Positions 16,494 through 25,578 of a stretch of 64,000 bases of DNA are shown here, in pieces. Every line of letters starts with the position of its first letter. Positions within the stretch are counted from its first letter, which is position 1. The notes beneath the pieces were generated by a model that ran no database searches, had not been told where the DNA came from, and worked only from the letters and a program-made list of their open reading frames with translations. The stretch lies in contig NZ_JALBGC010000001.1 in the NCBI RefSeq assembly GCF_022631375.1, forward strand, positions 620,001 to 684,000, written 5' to 3'. The position numbers and the translations under genes are program-made. The DNA comes from Hymenobacter cyanobacteriorum (GTDB lineage Bacteria > Bacteroidota > Bacteroidia > Cytophagales > Hymenobacteraceae).

Positions 16494-16525
16494 GAATGCC
16501 CCGAACGTTTCTGTTCGGGGCATTT
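16494..16525. terminator. Bidirectional terminator
   Basis: 13-bp stem GAATGCCCCGAAC / GTTCGGGGCATTT between the convergent TauE and T9SS genes, with A and T runs on the two sides. Confidence 0.8.
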
Positions 16526-16559
16526 CTTGTTTAAGCCAATGGCCGTGGGCAGGAGCCGC

Positions 16560-17615
16560 TTATTCGAGGGCGGCCGCTTTCACAAAACGGATGCTGTTGC
16601 CGGTATTCAGGTCGCGCACGAAATACACGCCTCCGGGCAGTGCCCGCACGTCGAGCGTCGGGTTGGCTCCGGCCTGAATTTCACCGGCCTGCAACTGCCG
16701 GCCCAGTTGGTCGAACAGAGCGAAGCGAGTACCAGGAGCTGCCGCCACTGCCACGGCCTCGGTGGCGGGGTTGGGATAAACGGCCAGGGACTCGCTGGCC
16801 GCCGCTTTTTTCACCGTAACCACGGGGCTGAAGCTGGTGGTGCCGTCGCGGTCGACCTGCCGCAGGCGGTAGTAGCTAAGCGCTGCCGGGTAAGCATCAA
16901 CAAAAGTGTATTCGGTGCGGTGCGTGGTGGTACCGGCGCTCTGCACCTTGCCGATGCTGCGGAAGTTCTCCGGCGAGGTATCGGCCCGCTCTACCACGAA
17001 GTAGTCGCTGTTGCGCTCCGAAGCCGTGCTCCAGGCCAGCGCATTTCCGCCGGCCGTGCTTTTGCCTTGGAACGCCGCCAATTCAACCGGCAGCGGGGCC
17101 GCAACCGTGCCGTAGGCCGAATACACATCCACATCGAAGCTGGCATTGAGCAGGCCGGCAATGCGCAACTCTACCTGATTGAAGGGCTTGCTTACCGGGA
17201 ATTCGACCGTTGCTTTGCCGCCGTTGCTGCTAAGCAGGCTGAGGTTAACCAAACTACCAACCGGCATGTTCTCCTCATATGTCACATTCGAGCCCATATA
17301 GGTGCGAATGGTCATGCCGCTGAGCAACGACAAATCTAGGTTTGAGCCGGCCTGAATCACGAGCCCGGCCATGCCCCCGGCAGGCACCGACGAGCCAAAG
17401 CTCATTCGCAGGTTGGCGCCACCCAGCAGCGTCGAGGCCGTGAGGGTAGCAGCCGTCGTTGCGGAGTTGTCAATGGCATGGGCGGCGTTGGTTACGTTCT
17501 TAGCGGCCACTACCGCCGTGACGTATTGGAGCTGAACAGCATGGCTGCGCTGAACAAAGCTCAGGCAAAAAATAGCAAGTAATGCGAAGCGAATGGAAGC
17601 GTAAAGATTGTGCAT
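16560..17615 (-). CDS. T9SS type A sorting domain protein
   Basis: 351 residues. A signal peptide ends near SHAVQ, followed by a beta-rich domain (residues 25-180), a LPVELAAFQGK...AWSTASERNS domain common in Hymenobacter surface proteins, and a C-terminal Por/T9SS domain (LAVYPNPATEAVAVAAAPG, then GVYFVRDLNTG). It is exported by Sec, then through the type IX system to the surface or medium. The start MHNLYASIR is preferred; an ATG 8 codons earlier is possible. Ligand unknown. Confidence 0.85.
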   Translation of the reverse strand: MHNLYASIRFALLAIFCLSFVQRSHAVQLQYVTAVVAAKNVTNAAHAIDNSATTAATLTASTLLGGANLRMSFGSSVPAGGMAGLVIQAGSNLDLSLLSGMTIRTYMGSNVTYEENMPVGSLVNLSLLSSNGGKATVEFPVSKPFNQVELRIAGLLNASFDVDVYSAYGTVAAPLPVELAAFQGKSTAGGNALAWSTASERNSDYFVVERADTSPENFRSIGKVQSAGTTTHRTEYTFVDAYPAALSYYRLRQVDRDGTTSFSPVVTVKKAAASESLAVYPNPATEAVAVAAAPGTRFALFDQLGRQLQAGEIQAGANPTLDVRALPGGVYFVRDLNTGNSIRFVKAAALE

Positions 17616-17936
17616 AAGTAGGTGATTTACTGAATTCACCGTACCCGCTACAATCTTTTGGCCAACACACTATATTGTCGACAAAAGACTGTTTATCAAT
17701 TATATTATTAAATAGTTATTATTTGTAAATTGTACACAATCTGGAAAATGGTTTCAAAATGGGAATTATAAACAACTACTCAGTTTGTTTACGCAAGCAA
17801 TGAAACAAGAGTTACACAACTCTTTAACAAATACATTCACCGCTTATGCGCCAACAAGAGGCAGTAAAACAAGGGCGGCATTAAATTGAATTATTTCAAT
17901 TTAATGCCGCCCTTGTTTTACTGGAACATCTTTTTC
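17616..17936. other. AT-rich intergenic region
   Basis: This 320-base gap carries the upstream region of the T9SS gene (minus strand) and a 10-bp palindrome TTGTCGACAA at 17675-17684. It also carries the large terminator palindrome at 17862-17923. It is strikingly AT-rich. I see no ORF and no convincing TAnnTTTG box. Confidence 0.5.
17862..17923 (-). terminator. Large perfect palindrome / terminator
   Basis: Two 29-bp perfect arms (CAGTAAAACAAGGGCGGCAT, then TAAATTGAA) around a 4-base loop, 14 bases past the PepSY gene stop. It probably ends the TonB receptor - PepSY transcript. Confidence 0.8.
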
Positions 17937-19229
17937 TTACCTGCCAGCGCTGGTGGCTATTATTGGCCGAGCCGGCGAATGTTTCCCTTGCTTTTTGCGC
18001 CGGCGGTTCAGCCACATGATGGTGCCCGTGATGGGAAAAGTAGCCCCCAACAAACCGATAACCAAAGCCAGCAGCTTGGTGGGCCAGCCGAAAATAGCGC
18101 CTGTGTGCACCGGCTTGAACAACCCGCGAATACGCTGGCCTACGGGCCGCTGGGCATAGGTCTGGCTGCTGATAAGCCGGCCCGAAAACTGGTCGAAGTA
18201 CGCCTCGTCGGTGGCATTTTCGGTAATGGCCCCGGGGCGCAGCACAGCCACCCGAATGCTGCCGGTGGGCTCTTTGGGCATTTGCAGGGTATAGGTTTCG
18301 GCGTCGGGAGCCTGCTGGCGGGCCAGGGCCAGCACGGCATCGGCCGCGAGGGGCGCGGTGCCGGCGGCCGGTGCCGCCGAGGTGGGCGGCTCCGGCCGTT
18401 TCAGGGGTGAGTGCGTGAGCTTGTTGATGCCAGCGCCCACCCAATCGAACGACATGCCCACGCCCGTGAGGGCCATAATGAACAGGAACAATGAGGCGTA
18501 AAAGCCCAGCGAGATGTGAAAATCGTGGTTCAGGCGCTTCCAGCCGCTGCCCCATTTCACCGTCAGGCGCGGCTTGAGGGCCTTGCGGGCCGTGGGCCAC
18601 CACAGCACCAGCCCGGTGCCGAGGATGAACAGAAAGATGGTCGCATTCACACCCATCACCAGCTTGCCCACCGGGCCAGCTACCAGGCCGCGGTGCAGCT
18701 GCTCCACGGTTTTGAAGAAGTTGTCGCGCGGGTTCAGCTCGCCGGTAATGGCGGCCGTGTAGGGGTTCACGAACACGCGGGGGCCGCCGCCTTCGCCCTT
18801 GGGTTTGCCACCTCGCTCGGGGCCGCCTTTGCCGGAATTTTCATTCTGCCGGCCCGCGCGAGGCAAACGGCTGGCATCAGGCCCACGCTCCTGCCCCATC
18901 CGGCCTGGGCCGCCGCGCTCGCCACCTTTGCCGCCTTTGTCGTTGCCGGCCAGGCTTATTTCCACGGTGCGGGTGGGGTCGGCGTAGAGCTTGAAACTAC
19001 TGATTTTGGCTTTGGGCTTGCGGGCTTGTACGGCGGAGGCCAGCTGTGCCAGCTGCAGGCGCGGCGTGGTGGCGGGCTGTACGAAATAGCGCGCCGGGTG
19101 CCAGGCGTGCTCCAGTTCCTGCTCGAAGGCCAGGATGCTGCCCGTGAGGCACACAAAGACGATGAGCAGCCCGGTGCCCAGGCCCAGCCACAGGTGAATG
19201 GTGCGGATGAAGGATTTGGTCGGGCTCAT
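17937..19229 (-). CDS. PepSY-associated TM protein
   Basis: 430 residues with four transmembrane helices: the first at about 10-36 (IHLWLGLGTGLLIVFVCLTG), the others near 195-215, 243-265 and 375-400. PepSY-type periplasmic domains lie between them, with a Gly/Arg/Lys-rich insert at about 105-155. This PiuB-like family accompanies siderophore receptors and is thought to handle iron or reduce siderophore-bound iron at the inner membrane. It starts 8 bases after the TonB receptor stop, so both form one iron-uptake operon. Confidence 0.85.
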   Translation of the reverse strand: MSPTKSFIRTIHLWLGLGTGLLIVFVCLTGSILAFEQELEHAWHPARYFVQPATTPRLQLAQLASAVQARKPKAKISSFKLYADPTRTVEISLAGNDKGGKGGERGGPGRMGQERGPDASRLPRAGRQNENSGKGGPERGGKPKGEGGGPRVFVNPYTAAITGELNPRDNFFKTVEQLHRGLVAGPVGKLVMGVNATIFLFILGTGLVLWWPTARKALKPRLTVKWGSGWKRLNHDFHISLGFYASLFLFIMALTGVGMSFDWVGAGINKLTHSPLKRPEPPTSAAPAAGTAPLAADAVLALARQQAPDAETYTLQMPKEPTGSIRVAVLRPGAITENATDEAYFDQFSGRLISSQTYAQRPVGQRIRGLFKPVHTGAIFGWPTKLLALVIGLLGATFPITGTIMWLNRRRKKQGKHSPARPIIATSAGR

Positions 19230-19237
19230 GGCGGAGA

Positions 19238-21748
19238 CTATAGCTTGTAGCTGAGCGTAGCGGCGAAGGTGCGGGGCGCGATGGGGTTCACGCTGTTGTC
19301 GTCGTGCACGTTGTAGCTCAGCTCGTTGAGCAGGTTGGCCATCTTAACCCGCACCGAAAACCGCTCGTAGGCGTAGCCCACAGAGGCATCGAAGAGGACG
19401 TAATTGGGCAGGCTCAGGTACTTGTTGGTGTCGGTGAGCAGCTTGCCGTCTTTGTCGTAGAGCAAGCGCGGGTTGCGGCCGGCCAGGCGGTCGCCCACGT
19501 AGTAGCCCGTAGCCCCGACGCTCAGGCCGCGCAGCCAGCCGTTGTTGGCAAACACGTTGGCGAAGGAGTAGAACAGGCTGAGGTTGGCCGTGTGGGCGGG
19601 GTTGTAGCGCAGGCGGCTGCCATCGGTGTAAAGCGTGCTGCGGGTGTAGGCGGTGTTGTTGTAGCTGTAGCCGGCAATGAAGGAGATGCCGTTGACGGGG
19701 CGGCTCTGCACGTCCACTTCCACGCCCTTGCTGGTTACCTGCCCGGCCAGCTCCTGGGCGCTGGGGAAGTTGGGGTTGTAGCTGGGGTTGAGGCCATTGC
19801 CGAGGTACTGCTGAATGGTCTGGGCCTGGTTGTTATTCACAATGTGGTAGGCCGTCACGTTGGCCGACAGCGCGCCTTTGAACAGGTCGTTTTTGATACC
19901 TACCTCAAACTGGTCAATCAGCGACGGGGGCAGGCTGCCGCCCTGGTTGTCGGTCACGGTATTGGCCTGGGGGGCGAAGGAGTTGGAGTAGGACGCAAAC
20001 AGCGCGGTGGTTTTCACGGGCTGGAACACCAAGCCCACGCGGGGCGAAAAGGCCTGGTCGTAGCGGCGGTTTTCGCGCACGGTGGCGGGGCCGTTGGCGG
20101 CGGCCGGTGCGGCCGGGTAGGTGTACACGTCGCTGGGGGTTTCCTGGTAGCTCCAGCGCAGGCCGGCCAGCAGCTTCAGGTTGCTGGTGAGGCTGAGCAG
20201 GTCCTGGGCGTAGAAGCCGGCACGGCGGGTGTTGCCCAGCGTGCGGGTGTTGTAGCGCAGGGCGTCGTAGCCGCTGGCAGTGGCTTTGGGCCGGCCCAGC
20301 TGGCGGTCGGGGTTCAGAATATTCACCGAATCATACGCCTGCGTGGTGTAGGTCAGCGTGTTGGTGTTGTACTGGTCGGCATCAGCCCCTACCAGCAGCG
20401 TGTGCCCAATGCCGCCCGTGCGGAACGTGCCCGTGAGGTCAAGTTGCGCGAGGTAGTAGTTTTCGCCGGTTTCGGTGCGCTGCAGGCTGCGCAGCCAGTT
20501 GCCGTAATTACGGCCGGGCTTGATGACGTTGGCCGTGGGCCGGCTGGCGCTTTTCAGCTCGTTGGCGTAGCGCTGGAACGCGCCTACCGCCCGCAGCTGC
20601 CAGCTGTTGCTGAGGCGCGTGGTGAGCGTGGCCGTGGCGCTGGTCTGGTTGGTGGCGTTGGTGGCATCCGCCGTGTTCAGAAAGCGGCTGCGCGATTCGG
20701 AAACCTGGTAATCGACGGTGCCAATGCCGAAATCGGGCGTGCGGTTGTCGCGCAGGTAGTCGCCTTCCACAATCAGCTCGGTTTTGGGCGTGAGGCGGAA
20801 CAGTACCGAGGGGTTCACATACACGCGGTTGCTGCTCACGCCGTCGCGGTAGCTGTCGGCGCGCTCCCAGGTGCCGTTCAGGCGGTAGGCCACTCGCTGG
20901 CTCTCTCCCACCGCGCCGTACACATCGAACTGCGGCTTCACAAAACCGTAGCTACCCAACCGCAGCCCCACCGAGCCGCCGCGCTCAAACTGCGGTTTCT
21001 TGGTCACCAGGTTCAAAATGCCGCCCGCCGCTACGTTGCCATAGAGGATGGCCGCGCTGCCTTTCAGCACTTCCATGCGCTCCAGCGAGCTTACTTCGGG
21101 CATGATGCCGTTGTTGTAGCGCACGCCGTTTTTGAAGGTATTGGCGCTGCTGTAGGCGAAGCCGCGGCTGGCAATTTCCTCCTGGGTGCCGCCGGTGGCG
21201 CCCATCACATATACGCCGGCCACGTTGGCCAGCACATCGCTCAGGCGCAGCGCCTGCTGCTGCTCCAGTACCGGCCGCTCGATGGTGAGCGTGGCCTGCG
21301 GGTTGTCGAGCGGGGCAATGGGCATTTTGCCGGCGCTGGGGGTGCGCTGATTCAGGCTCTTAGCGCCCGTCACGGTTACTTCGGACAGCTGCTGCTCGCC
21401 GCGGGCCAGCGTGAAGGGCGGCACTTCGGCCGTCTGGCCGGGCCGAACTTCGACGGCTACTTCCTGCCCTACGCAGCCCAGGCAAGTTACCGCAATGGCC
21501 TGCCAGCCGGCCGGCGCGCGCAGCACGAAGCTGCCATCGGCAGCCGTCACCGTGCCCCGCTCGCTGCCCTTGATGCGCACCGAAACCTGCTCGGCGGGCT
21601 GGCCATCGGCCAGCAGCACGCGGCCCGTCACGGTGCCCACGGCCTTTCGGTGCTGCTCATTTTCGTGGTGGTGCGGGTTGGACTGGGCCAGCGCAACGCC
21701 GGGCAAACAACCGCTAATGAGAAGTGCAGAACAGAAAAGGTGACGCAT
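19238..21748 (-). CDS. TonB-dependent siderophore receptor
   Basis: 836 residues. Signal peptide, then a CarboxypepD_reg-like domain (about 38-110), then a plug domain with QALRLSDVLANVAGVYVMGA and ERMEVLKGSAAILYGNVAAG. A 22-strand barrel ends in an aromatic-free but typical TFAATLSYKL. It is an outer-membrane importer energised by TonB-ExbBD, and the plug motifs match TIGR01783 siderophore receptors. Two copies of an inverted repeat directly upstream suggest iron-dependent repression. Confidence 0.93.
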   Translation of the reverse strand: MRHLFCSALLISGCLPGVALAQSNPHHHENEQHRKAVGTVTGRVLLADGQPAEQVSVRIKGSERGTVTAADGSFVLRAPAGWQAIAVTCLGCVGQEVAVEVRPGQTAEVPPFTLARGEQQLSEVTVTGAKSLNQRTPSAGKMPIAPLDNPQATLTIERPVLEQQQALRLSDVLANVAGVYVMGATGGTQEEIASRGFAYSSANTFKNGVRYNNGIMPEVSSLERMEVLKGSAAILYGNVAAGGILNLVTKKPQFERGGSVGLRLGSYGFVKPQFDVYGAVGESQRVAYRLNGTWERADSYRDGVSSNRVYVNPSVLFRLTPKTELIVEGDYLRDNRTPDFGIGTVDYQVSESRSRFLNTADATNATNQTSATATLTTRLSNSWQLRAVGAFQRYANELKSASRPTANVIKPGRNYGNWLRSLQRTETGENYYLAQLDLTGTFRTGGIGHTLLVGADADQYNTNTLTYTTQAYDSVNILNPDRQLGRPKATASGYDALRYNTRTLGNTRRAGFYAQDLLSLTSNLKLLAGLRWSYQETPSDVYTYPAAPAAANGPATVRENRRYDQAFSPRVGLVFQPVKTTALFASYSNSFAPQANTVTDNQGGSLPPSLIDQFEVGIKNDLFKGALSANVTAYHIVNNNQAQTIQQYLGNGLNPSYNPNFPSAQELAGQVTSKGVEVDVQSRPVNGISFIAGYSYNNTAYTRSTLYTDGSRLRYNPAHTANLSLFYSFANVFANNGWLRGLSVGATGYYVGDRLAGRNPRLLYDKDGKLLTDTNKYLSLPNYVLFDASVGYAYERFSVRVKMANLLNELSYNVHDDNSVNPIAPRTFAATLSYKL

Positions 21749-21753
21749 GCGCT

Positions 21754-21813
21754 TATTTAGAAAGATTCAAAATAGACCACAAAGGTGCAGGCTATTTAGA
21801 ATCGTTCCAAATA
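21754..21813 (-). promoter_or_regulatory. Two-copy operator before the TonB receptor
   Basis: Two near-identical inverted repeats, TATTTAGAA, 3-base spacer, TTCNAAATA, at 21754-21774 and 21793-21813. They are 39 bases apart start to start. The first ends 6 bases from the ATG. A repressor bound here would block initiation. Given the gene, a Fur- or DtxR-type iron repressor is the likely ligand. Confidence 0.65.
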
Positions 21814-21894
21814 AAGTTTTAAGCGCGTTGCTGCCTGAACAATCCGCATGTCAGCTCAGCTCTCCCAAAAATCCGATTTATTTATCTGATAATC

Positions 21895-21925
21895 AATAAA
21901 AAACCCGACCAGGTAAGGTCGGGTT
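21895..21925 (-). terminator. Terminator of the TlpA operon
   Basis: AACCCGACC, 6-base loop, GGTCGGGTT, then a T run on the minus strand, downstream of the TlpA gene. Confidence 0.8.
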
Positions 21926-21993
21926 ATGGAATGAGAGAATATTAATTTTACCTTAAGCAGCAAGCCGCTTTTCCTACGCTGTTACCTATTCTG

Positions 21994-22605
21994 CTACCGC
22001 TGGCCCGATGCCAGTGCTTCCAGTGCGGCTTTGAAATCGGGCGTGTCGTAGTCGGCCATGCCGTCGTGGCGGGCGGCCAGTTGGCCATCGGGCCCAAGGA
22101 TGACCGTGGAGGGAATGGTGTTGGAATCGAACGGAGCCGGCAGCTCACTGGCCCGGAAATAGAGCGGGAAGGTGTAGCCCTGGCTCTTAAAAAATTTCTG
22201 TGCCTTAGCCGGGGCCTCATCCAGCGACAGCATCACGAAAGCCACTTTCGATTTATCAACCTTTTTATAAAGGGCTTCGATGCCGGGCATTTCGGCGCGG
22301 CAGGGCGGGCACCAGCTGGCCCACAGGTTCACAAACACGGCTTTGCCGCGCAGGTCGCTCAGGTTCACGGCCTTGCCTTCGGGCGTGAGCATGGTGAGGT
22401 TGTGCGGGTACGGGCCGCCGCTGCTGGCCAGATGCACCGGCGCCACGGCCGAAGCAGCGGGCAATGTGGGCACTGCGGCCCGCCAGAGGCCGGTGGCCAG
22501 CAGGCCGCGCTGCAGGCCGCCCAGCACCACCGGCCGCAGCCCCGTGAGCATCACGAGGGCCAAAAGGGCCAGCGGCAGCCATTCCAGCAGTTTCTTGCGA
22601 TGCAT
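21994..22605 (-). CDS. TlpA-family thiol-disulfide reductase
   Basis: 203 residues. An N-terminal membrane anchor (about 8-35) is followed by a thioredoxin-fold domain with the CxxC motif WASWCPPCRAEM and a cis-Pro region STVILGPDGQ. These proteins act in the periplasm, keeping cysteines reduced, for example for cytochrome c maturation or oxidative defence. It starts 3 bases after the YgaP-like gene, so they are one transcript. The start MHRKKLLEWL gives the membrane anchor. Confidence 0.9.
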   Translation of the reverse strand: MHRKKLLEWLPLALLALVMLTGLRPVVLGGLQRGLLATGLWRAAVPTLPAASAVAPVHLASSGGPYPHNLTMLTPEGKAVNLSDLRGKAVFVNLWASWCPPCRAEMPGIEALYKKVDKSKVAFVMLSLDEAPAKAQKFFKSQGYTFPLYFRASELPAPFDSNTIPSTVILGPDGQLAARHDGMADYDTPDFKAALEALASGQR

Positions 22606-22608
22606 GCG

Positions 22609-22872
22609 CTACAGCGTGCCGATGCGGGTGGCGTAGTAGTCGGTGTCGTCGGTGAGGGCGTCGCGCAGCTGCTCGCCCTGCACGGGCAGGCCAGCCAGCG
22701 GGGCCAGCGCGCACAAGTCAAAAGCGCCCATTGAAAGCGGCAGCAGGCCCAGGGCCGCCAGCGGCCAACCCTTCTGGCCCCGGCCCAGGCCCAGCCCAAT
22801 CAGCCCCGCTCCTAACGCTACTCGCCCCAAACGCCCCGCCGGCGAAGCCATCGCACGCAAAAACTGACTCAT
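22609..22872 (-). CDS. Small YgaP/DUF2892-like membrane protein
   Basis: 87 residues with two helices (about 20-35 and 38-53). A GAFDLCALAPLAGLPVQG motif follows that matches the FxxCxLxxxxG end of DUF2892/YgaP-type transmembrane modules. The role is unknown; the conserved cysteine and the coupled TlpA gene suggest a thiol or sulfur task. The start MSQFLRAMAS follows a clear promoter; the longer frame upstream runs into a repeat. Confidence 0.65.
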   Translation of the reverse strand: MSQFLRAMASPAGRLGRVALGAGLIGLGLGRGQKGWPLAALGLLPLSMGAFDLCALAPLAGLPVQGEQLRDALTDDTDYYATRIGTL

Positions 22873-22920
22873 ATTCAAACGAAAAGATAAAGGATTGACA
22901 AAGATGCGTTCAACAATACG

Positions 22921-22928
22921 CAAAATTA
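22921..22928 (-). promoter_or_regulatory. Promoter -7 box of YgaP-like/TlpA operon
   Basis: TAATTTTG on the minus strand is a full TAnnTTTG match, 48 bases upstream of the ATG at 22872. Confidence 0.6.
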
Positions 22929-23019
22929 CGCCGGGGCCGGCCCGCGCCGGTTGAACCAGCCAACATATAAGCAAGTTGCCGGTACTTCGGAGCAAATGGT
23001 CCGGTCTTATAGCAGGAAT

Positions 23020-23098
23020 TTGCCATTCCGACGTAGGAGGAAACTGGGTGATGTTATTCAACAAATTTCCCCAGATTCCTCCTGCGTCGGAATGACAA
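23020..23098. repeat. Family-C palindromic repeat
   Basis: Arms TTGCCATTCCGACGTAGGAG and CTCCTGCGTCGGAATGACAA around an AT-rich centre, just 3' of the TIGR02117 gene. Same family as 12075-12290 and 30505-30569. Confidence 0.8.
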
Positions 23099-23119
23099 AC
23101 GCTCTTTATACATGGCCTC

Positions 23120-23809
23120 CTAGTGGCCGTAGATGTGGAAGATGCCTTTGTCGGTGGGCGTCCAGAGGCAGGCGCGCTGTCCGCTGGCTTTCAGGGCGTT
23201 GTTGGTCCAGGTGTTGCAGGTGTAGAGGAAGCTATACACGCGCGGCGCTTCGTAGAAAGCATCGTTTTCGGCGTAGCTGTGGCCTTTGATGTGCTCGAAT
23301 TGGCCGCGGGCATCCTGCCGGAAGCTGGTGCGGATGTAATCGACCAGGCGGGCGTATTCGGCCCGGCTCAGGTGCAGTTCGATGGTTTCGGGACCGGGCG
23401 TCATCGTGCGGAAGTAGGTGGTGTGCATCGCCGCCGAGCCCAGCCAGAACGCCGCCACAAACGCGGTGCTGAACTTGAGGTCGGCCCAGGTGGGCGTGTC
23501 GAGGTAAAAGCCTTTGTCGCCCCAGCCGAAGCCAACGTAGGGCAGGCTGCTGTCCTGCGACGGGATATTGGCGTAGGGCAGCAGCGGCCGCCAGTCGAAC
23601 TCGGGGCTGACGACGGGCAGCACGATGTCGGTGTGCACGCCGTTGGTGTGCAGGTACACGGCCACGTCGGCGGGGGCGTTGGGGTCGGCCTTGGCCACCG
23701 GAATGCGCGGGATAACGAGCGCCGCGCCGGCGTAAACGGCGATGAACGCCATGAAGGAAAGCAGGCCGTAGCCGCCGATGCGGGCCGCTTTTTGGATAGG
23801 TGTGGGCAT
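23120..23809 (-). CDS. TIGR02117 family (DUF2459) protein
   Basis: 229 residues: one N-terminal helix (about 12-34), then a conserved extracytoplasmic domain. The family motifs are VYLHTNGVHTDIVLPV, VGFGWGDKGFYLDTPTW and NTWTNNALKASGQ. Members are annotated as urease-associated in some bacteria, but the function is unknown. The Cys/His pattern (CNTW, HTD) suggests a cysteine hydrolase fold, which is my inference. Confidence 0.85.
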   Translation of the reverse strand: MPTPIQKAARIGGYGLLSFMAFIAVYAGAALVIPRIPVAKADPNAPADVAVYLHTNGVHTDIVLPVVSPEFDWRPLLPYANIPSQDSSLPYVGFGWGDKGFYLDTPTWADLKFSTAFVAAFWLGSAAMHTTYFRTMTPGPETIELHLSRAEYARLVDYIRTSFRQDARGQFEHIKGHSYAENDAFYEAPRVYSFLYTCNTWTNNALKASGQRACLWTPTDKGIFHIYGH

Positions 23810-23889
23810 TGAAACAGGAAAAATGAGGCCGTAGCCGGGAGCCTATACGGGCGCGGCGGCCGGGCAGCCAACGACCCGGCCCGGCCCCC

Positions 23890-23897
23890 TACATTTG
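23890..23897 (+). promoter_or_regulatory. Promoter -7 box of MutS-like gene
   Basis: TACATTTG matches TAnnTTTG exactly, 43 bases before the ATG at 23941. Confidence 0.55.
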
Positions 23898-23940
23898 CCC
23901 GCCGCCCCGGGCATTCGGGGCCGCCCGCTTCGCCTGCCTT

Positions 23941-25569
23941 ATGTGGACTTCTTCCGCCGCGCGCCTGGCCGCCCTCGAAGCCGAGTGGCAGCAGCCCGTG
24001 CCCCGCTTTCGCAACTTCCCGCTCATTGCCCGCTACCACGACTCGCAGGCCAGCGCCCCGGCCTGGCACCGCCTCGATGACCAGACCTGGCACGACCTGA
24101 ACGGCGAGGAGCTGTTTGCCTTGCTCGACGGCACGGCCAGCCGCGTGGGCCAGCAGTGCCTCTACCACCGCCTGCGCACCCCGCTGGCCGAATCCGGCGC
24201 GCTGCGGGAGTTCGACGAAGCCGCTACCCACTTTGCCGCGCAGCCGGCCGCCCGCGGGCAGGCGCTGTTGGCGCTCAGCCGCCTGCAACCGCAGGAGGCG
24301 TACTATCTGACCGACCTGCTGGTCGGCGATGCCCTGCCGGTCCTGCCTTTGGCGGCGGTGGCACCGCTGCTGGTGCTGTTGCTGCTGGCCACGCTGGTGG
24401 GCGGTTTCTGGATGCCGGTGCTGTGGTTTCTCACGGCCGGGCAGGTACTGGCCCATACGCTGCTATACTTTTTTAGTCGGGTGCGGGTGGAGGCCTGGAT
24501 ACGGCCCATGCTGCAGTTGGGCAGCCTCTACCGGGCCGGGCGCGACCTGGCCAACCTGGCGCTGCCGCTGCCGGCCCTGCGCGAGCTGAGCGCGCCGCTG
24601 GGTCGGCTGGGCTCCATCGTGCATAAGGTGGCGTTCCTGCAGTTCGAAGGCCAGTTGCAGTCGGACCTGGCCGCCCTGCCGTGGCTAATTCTGCAGTACG
24701 TGAAGATTCTGCTGCTGCTCGATTTCATCGTGTACCACCGCTGCCGGCGCGACGTGCAAGCCCACGCCGGGGCCATTCGGGCCGTGTTTGAGGCGGTGGG
24801 CTACGCCGACTGCGCGCTGGCAGTGGCTGGTTACCGGGCGCGGCACCCCTACTGCGTACCCGAATTCACCGCCGCCGGCCTGCGCCTGACGGATGCTTAC
24901 AACCCGCTGGTGGCGGGCTGCGCGCCGAATAGCCTGGCCGTCGACAGCCAGTACAGCGTGCTGCTGACGGGTTCGAATATGTCGGGCAAAACCACGTTCA
25001 TGCGCACCGTGGGGCTGAATGCGCTGCTGGCCCAAACCATTGCCACCTGCCCGGCTTCGGCCTACGCGGGCCCGTTCCGGCGGGTGGTATCCAGCATCAA
25101 CCTGGCCGATAACCTGCCCGAGGGCAAGAGCTACTATTTCGCCGAGGCCGAAACCGTGCTGGGCTTCGTTCAGGCGGCCGAGGCGGCGCCCGGCGAATAC
25201 CTGTTCATTCTCGATGAGTTGTTCAAAGGCACCAACACGGTGGAGCGCATTGCCGCCACCCGCGCCGTGCTGGCGTATTTGCAGCCGCGCAGCCTGGTGC
25301 TGGCCTCTACCCACGACGGCGAGCTGGGCGCGTTGCTGGCCCCGGCTTTCAGCGAATACCACTTTTCCGAAACCGTGAGCGAAGCCGACTGGTACTTCGA
25401 CTACCGCCTCAAGCCCGGCCCGCTCACCACCCGCAACGGCATCCGGCTGCTGGCCCGCGTCGGCTACCCCTCGGCATTGGTAAATGATGCCCTGGCCCTG
25501 AGCAGCACCCTGGATGCCGCCGTGGCCGCGCGCGAAACGGCCGCGCCGCTGCTGCCGGCCGCGCAATAA
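23941..25569 (+). CDS. Membrane-anchored MutS-like ATPase
   Basis: 542 residues. The C-terminal MutS ATPase domain is complete: Walker A GSNMSGKTTFMRT (344-356), SSINLADNLPEGKSYYFAEA, Walker B FILDELFKGTN (422-432), and the switch ASTHDGELG. There is no mismatch-recognition domain. Instead residues 133-178 form two strongly hydrophobic helices, so the protein is probably in the inner membrane. Homologues are widespread in Bacteroidota as 'MutS-related protein', without known function. Canonical mismatch repair is unlikely. Confidence 0.85.
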   Translation: MWTSSAARLAALEAEWQQPVPRFRNFPLIARYHDSQASAPAWHRLDDQTWHDLNGEELFALLDGTASRVGQQCLYHRLRTPLAESGALREFDEAATHFAAQPAARGQALLALSRLQPQEAYYLTDLLVGDALPVLPLAAVAPLLVLLLLATLVGGFWMPVLWFLTAGQVLAHTLLYFFSRVRVEAWIRPMLQLGSLYRAGRDLANLALPLPALRELSAPLGRLGSIVHKVAFLQFEGQLQSDLAALPWLILQYVKILLLLDFIVYHRCRRDVQAHAGAIRAVFEAVGYADCALAVAGYRARHPYCVPEFTAAGLRLTDAYNPLVAGCAPNSLAVDSQYSVLLTGSNMSGKTTFMRTVGLNALLAQTIATCPASAYAGPFRRVVSSINLADNLPEGKSYYFAEAETVLGFVQAAEAAPGEYLFILDELFKGTNTVERIAATRAVLAYLQPRSLVLASTHDGELGALLAPAFSEYHFSETVSEADWYFDYRLKPGPLTTRNGIRLLARVGYPSALVNDALALSSTLDAAVAARETAAPLLPAAQ

Positions 25570-25578
25570 CCGGCGGCG

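Noticed and set aside
19304..21760. 818-codon plus-strand frame opposite the TonB receptor
   Set aside because: Antisense shadow caused by high GC; the composition (Gly/Val/His/Arg-rich) has no protein-like pattern.
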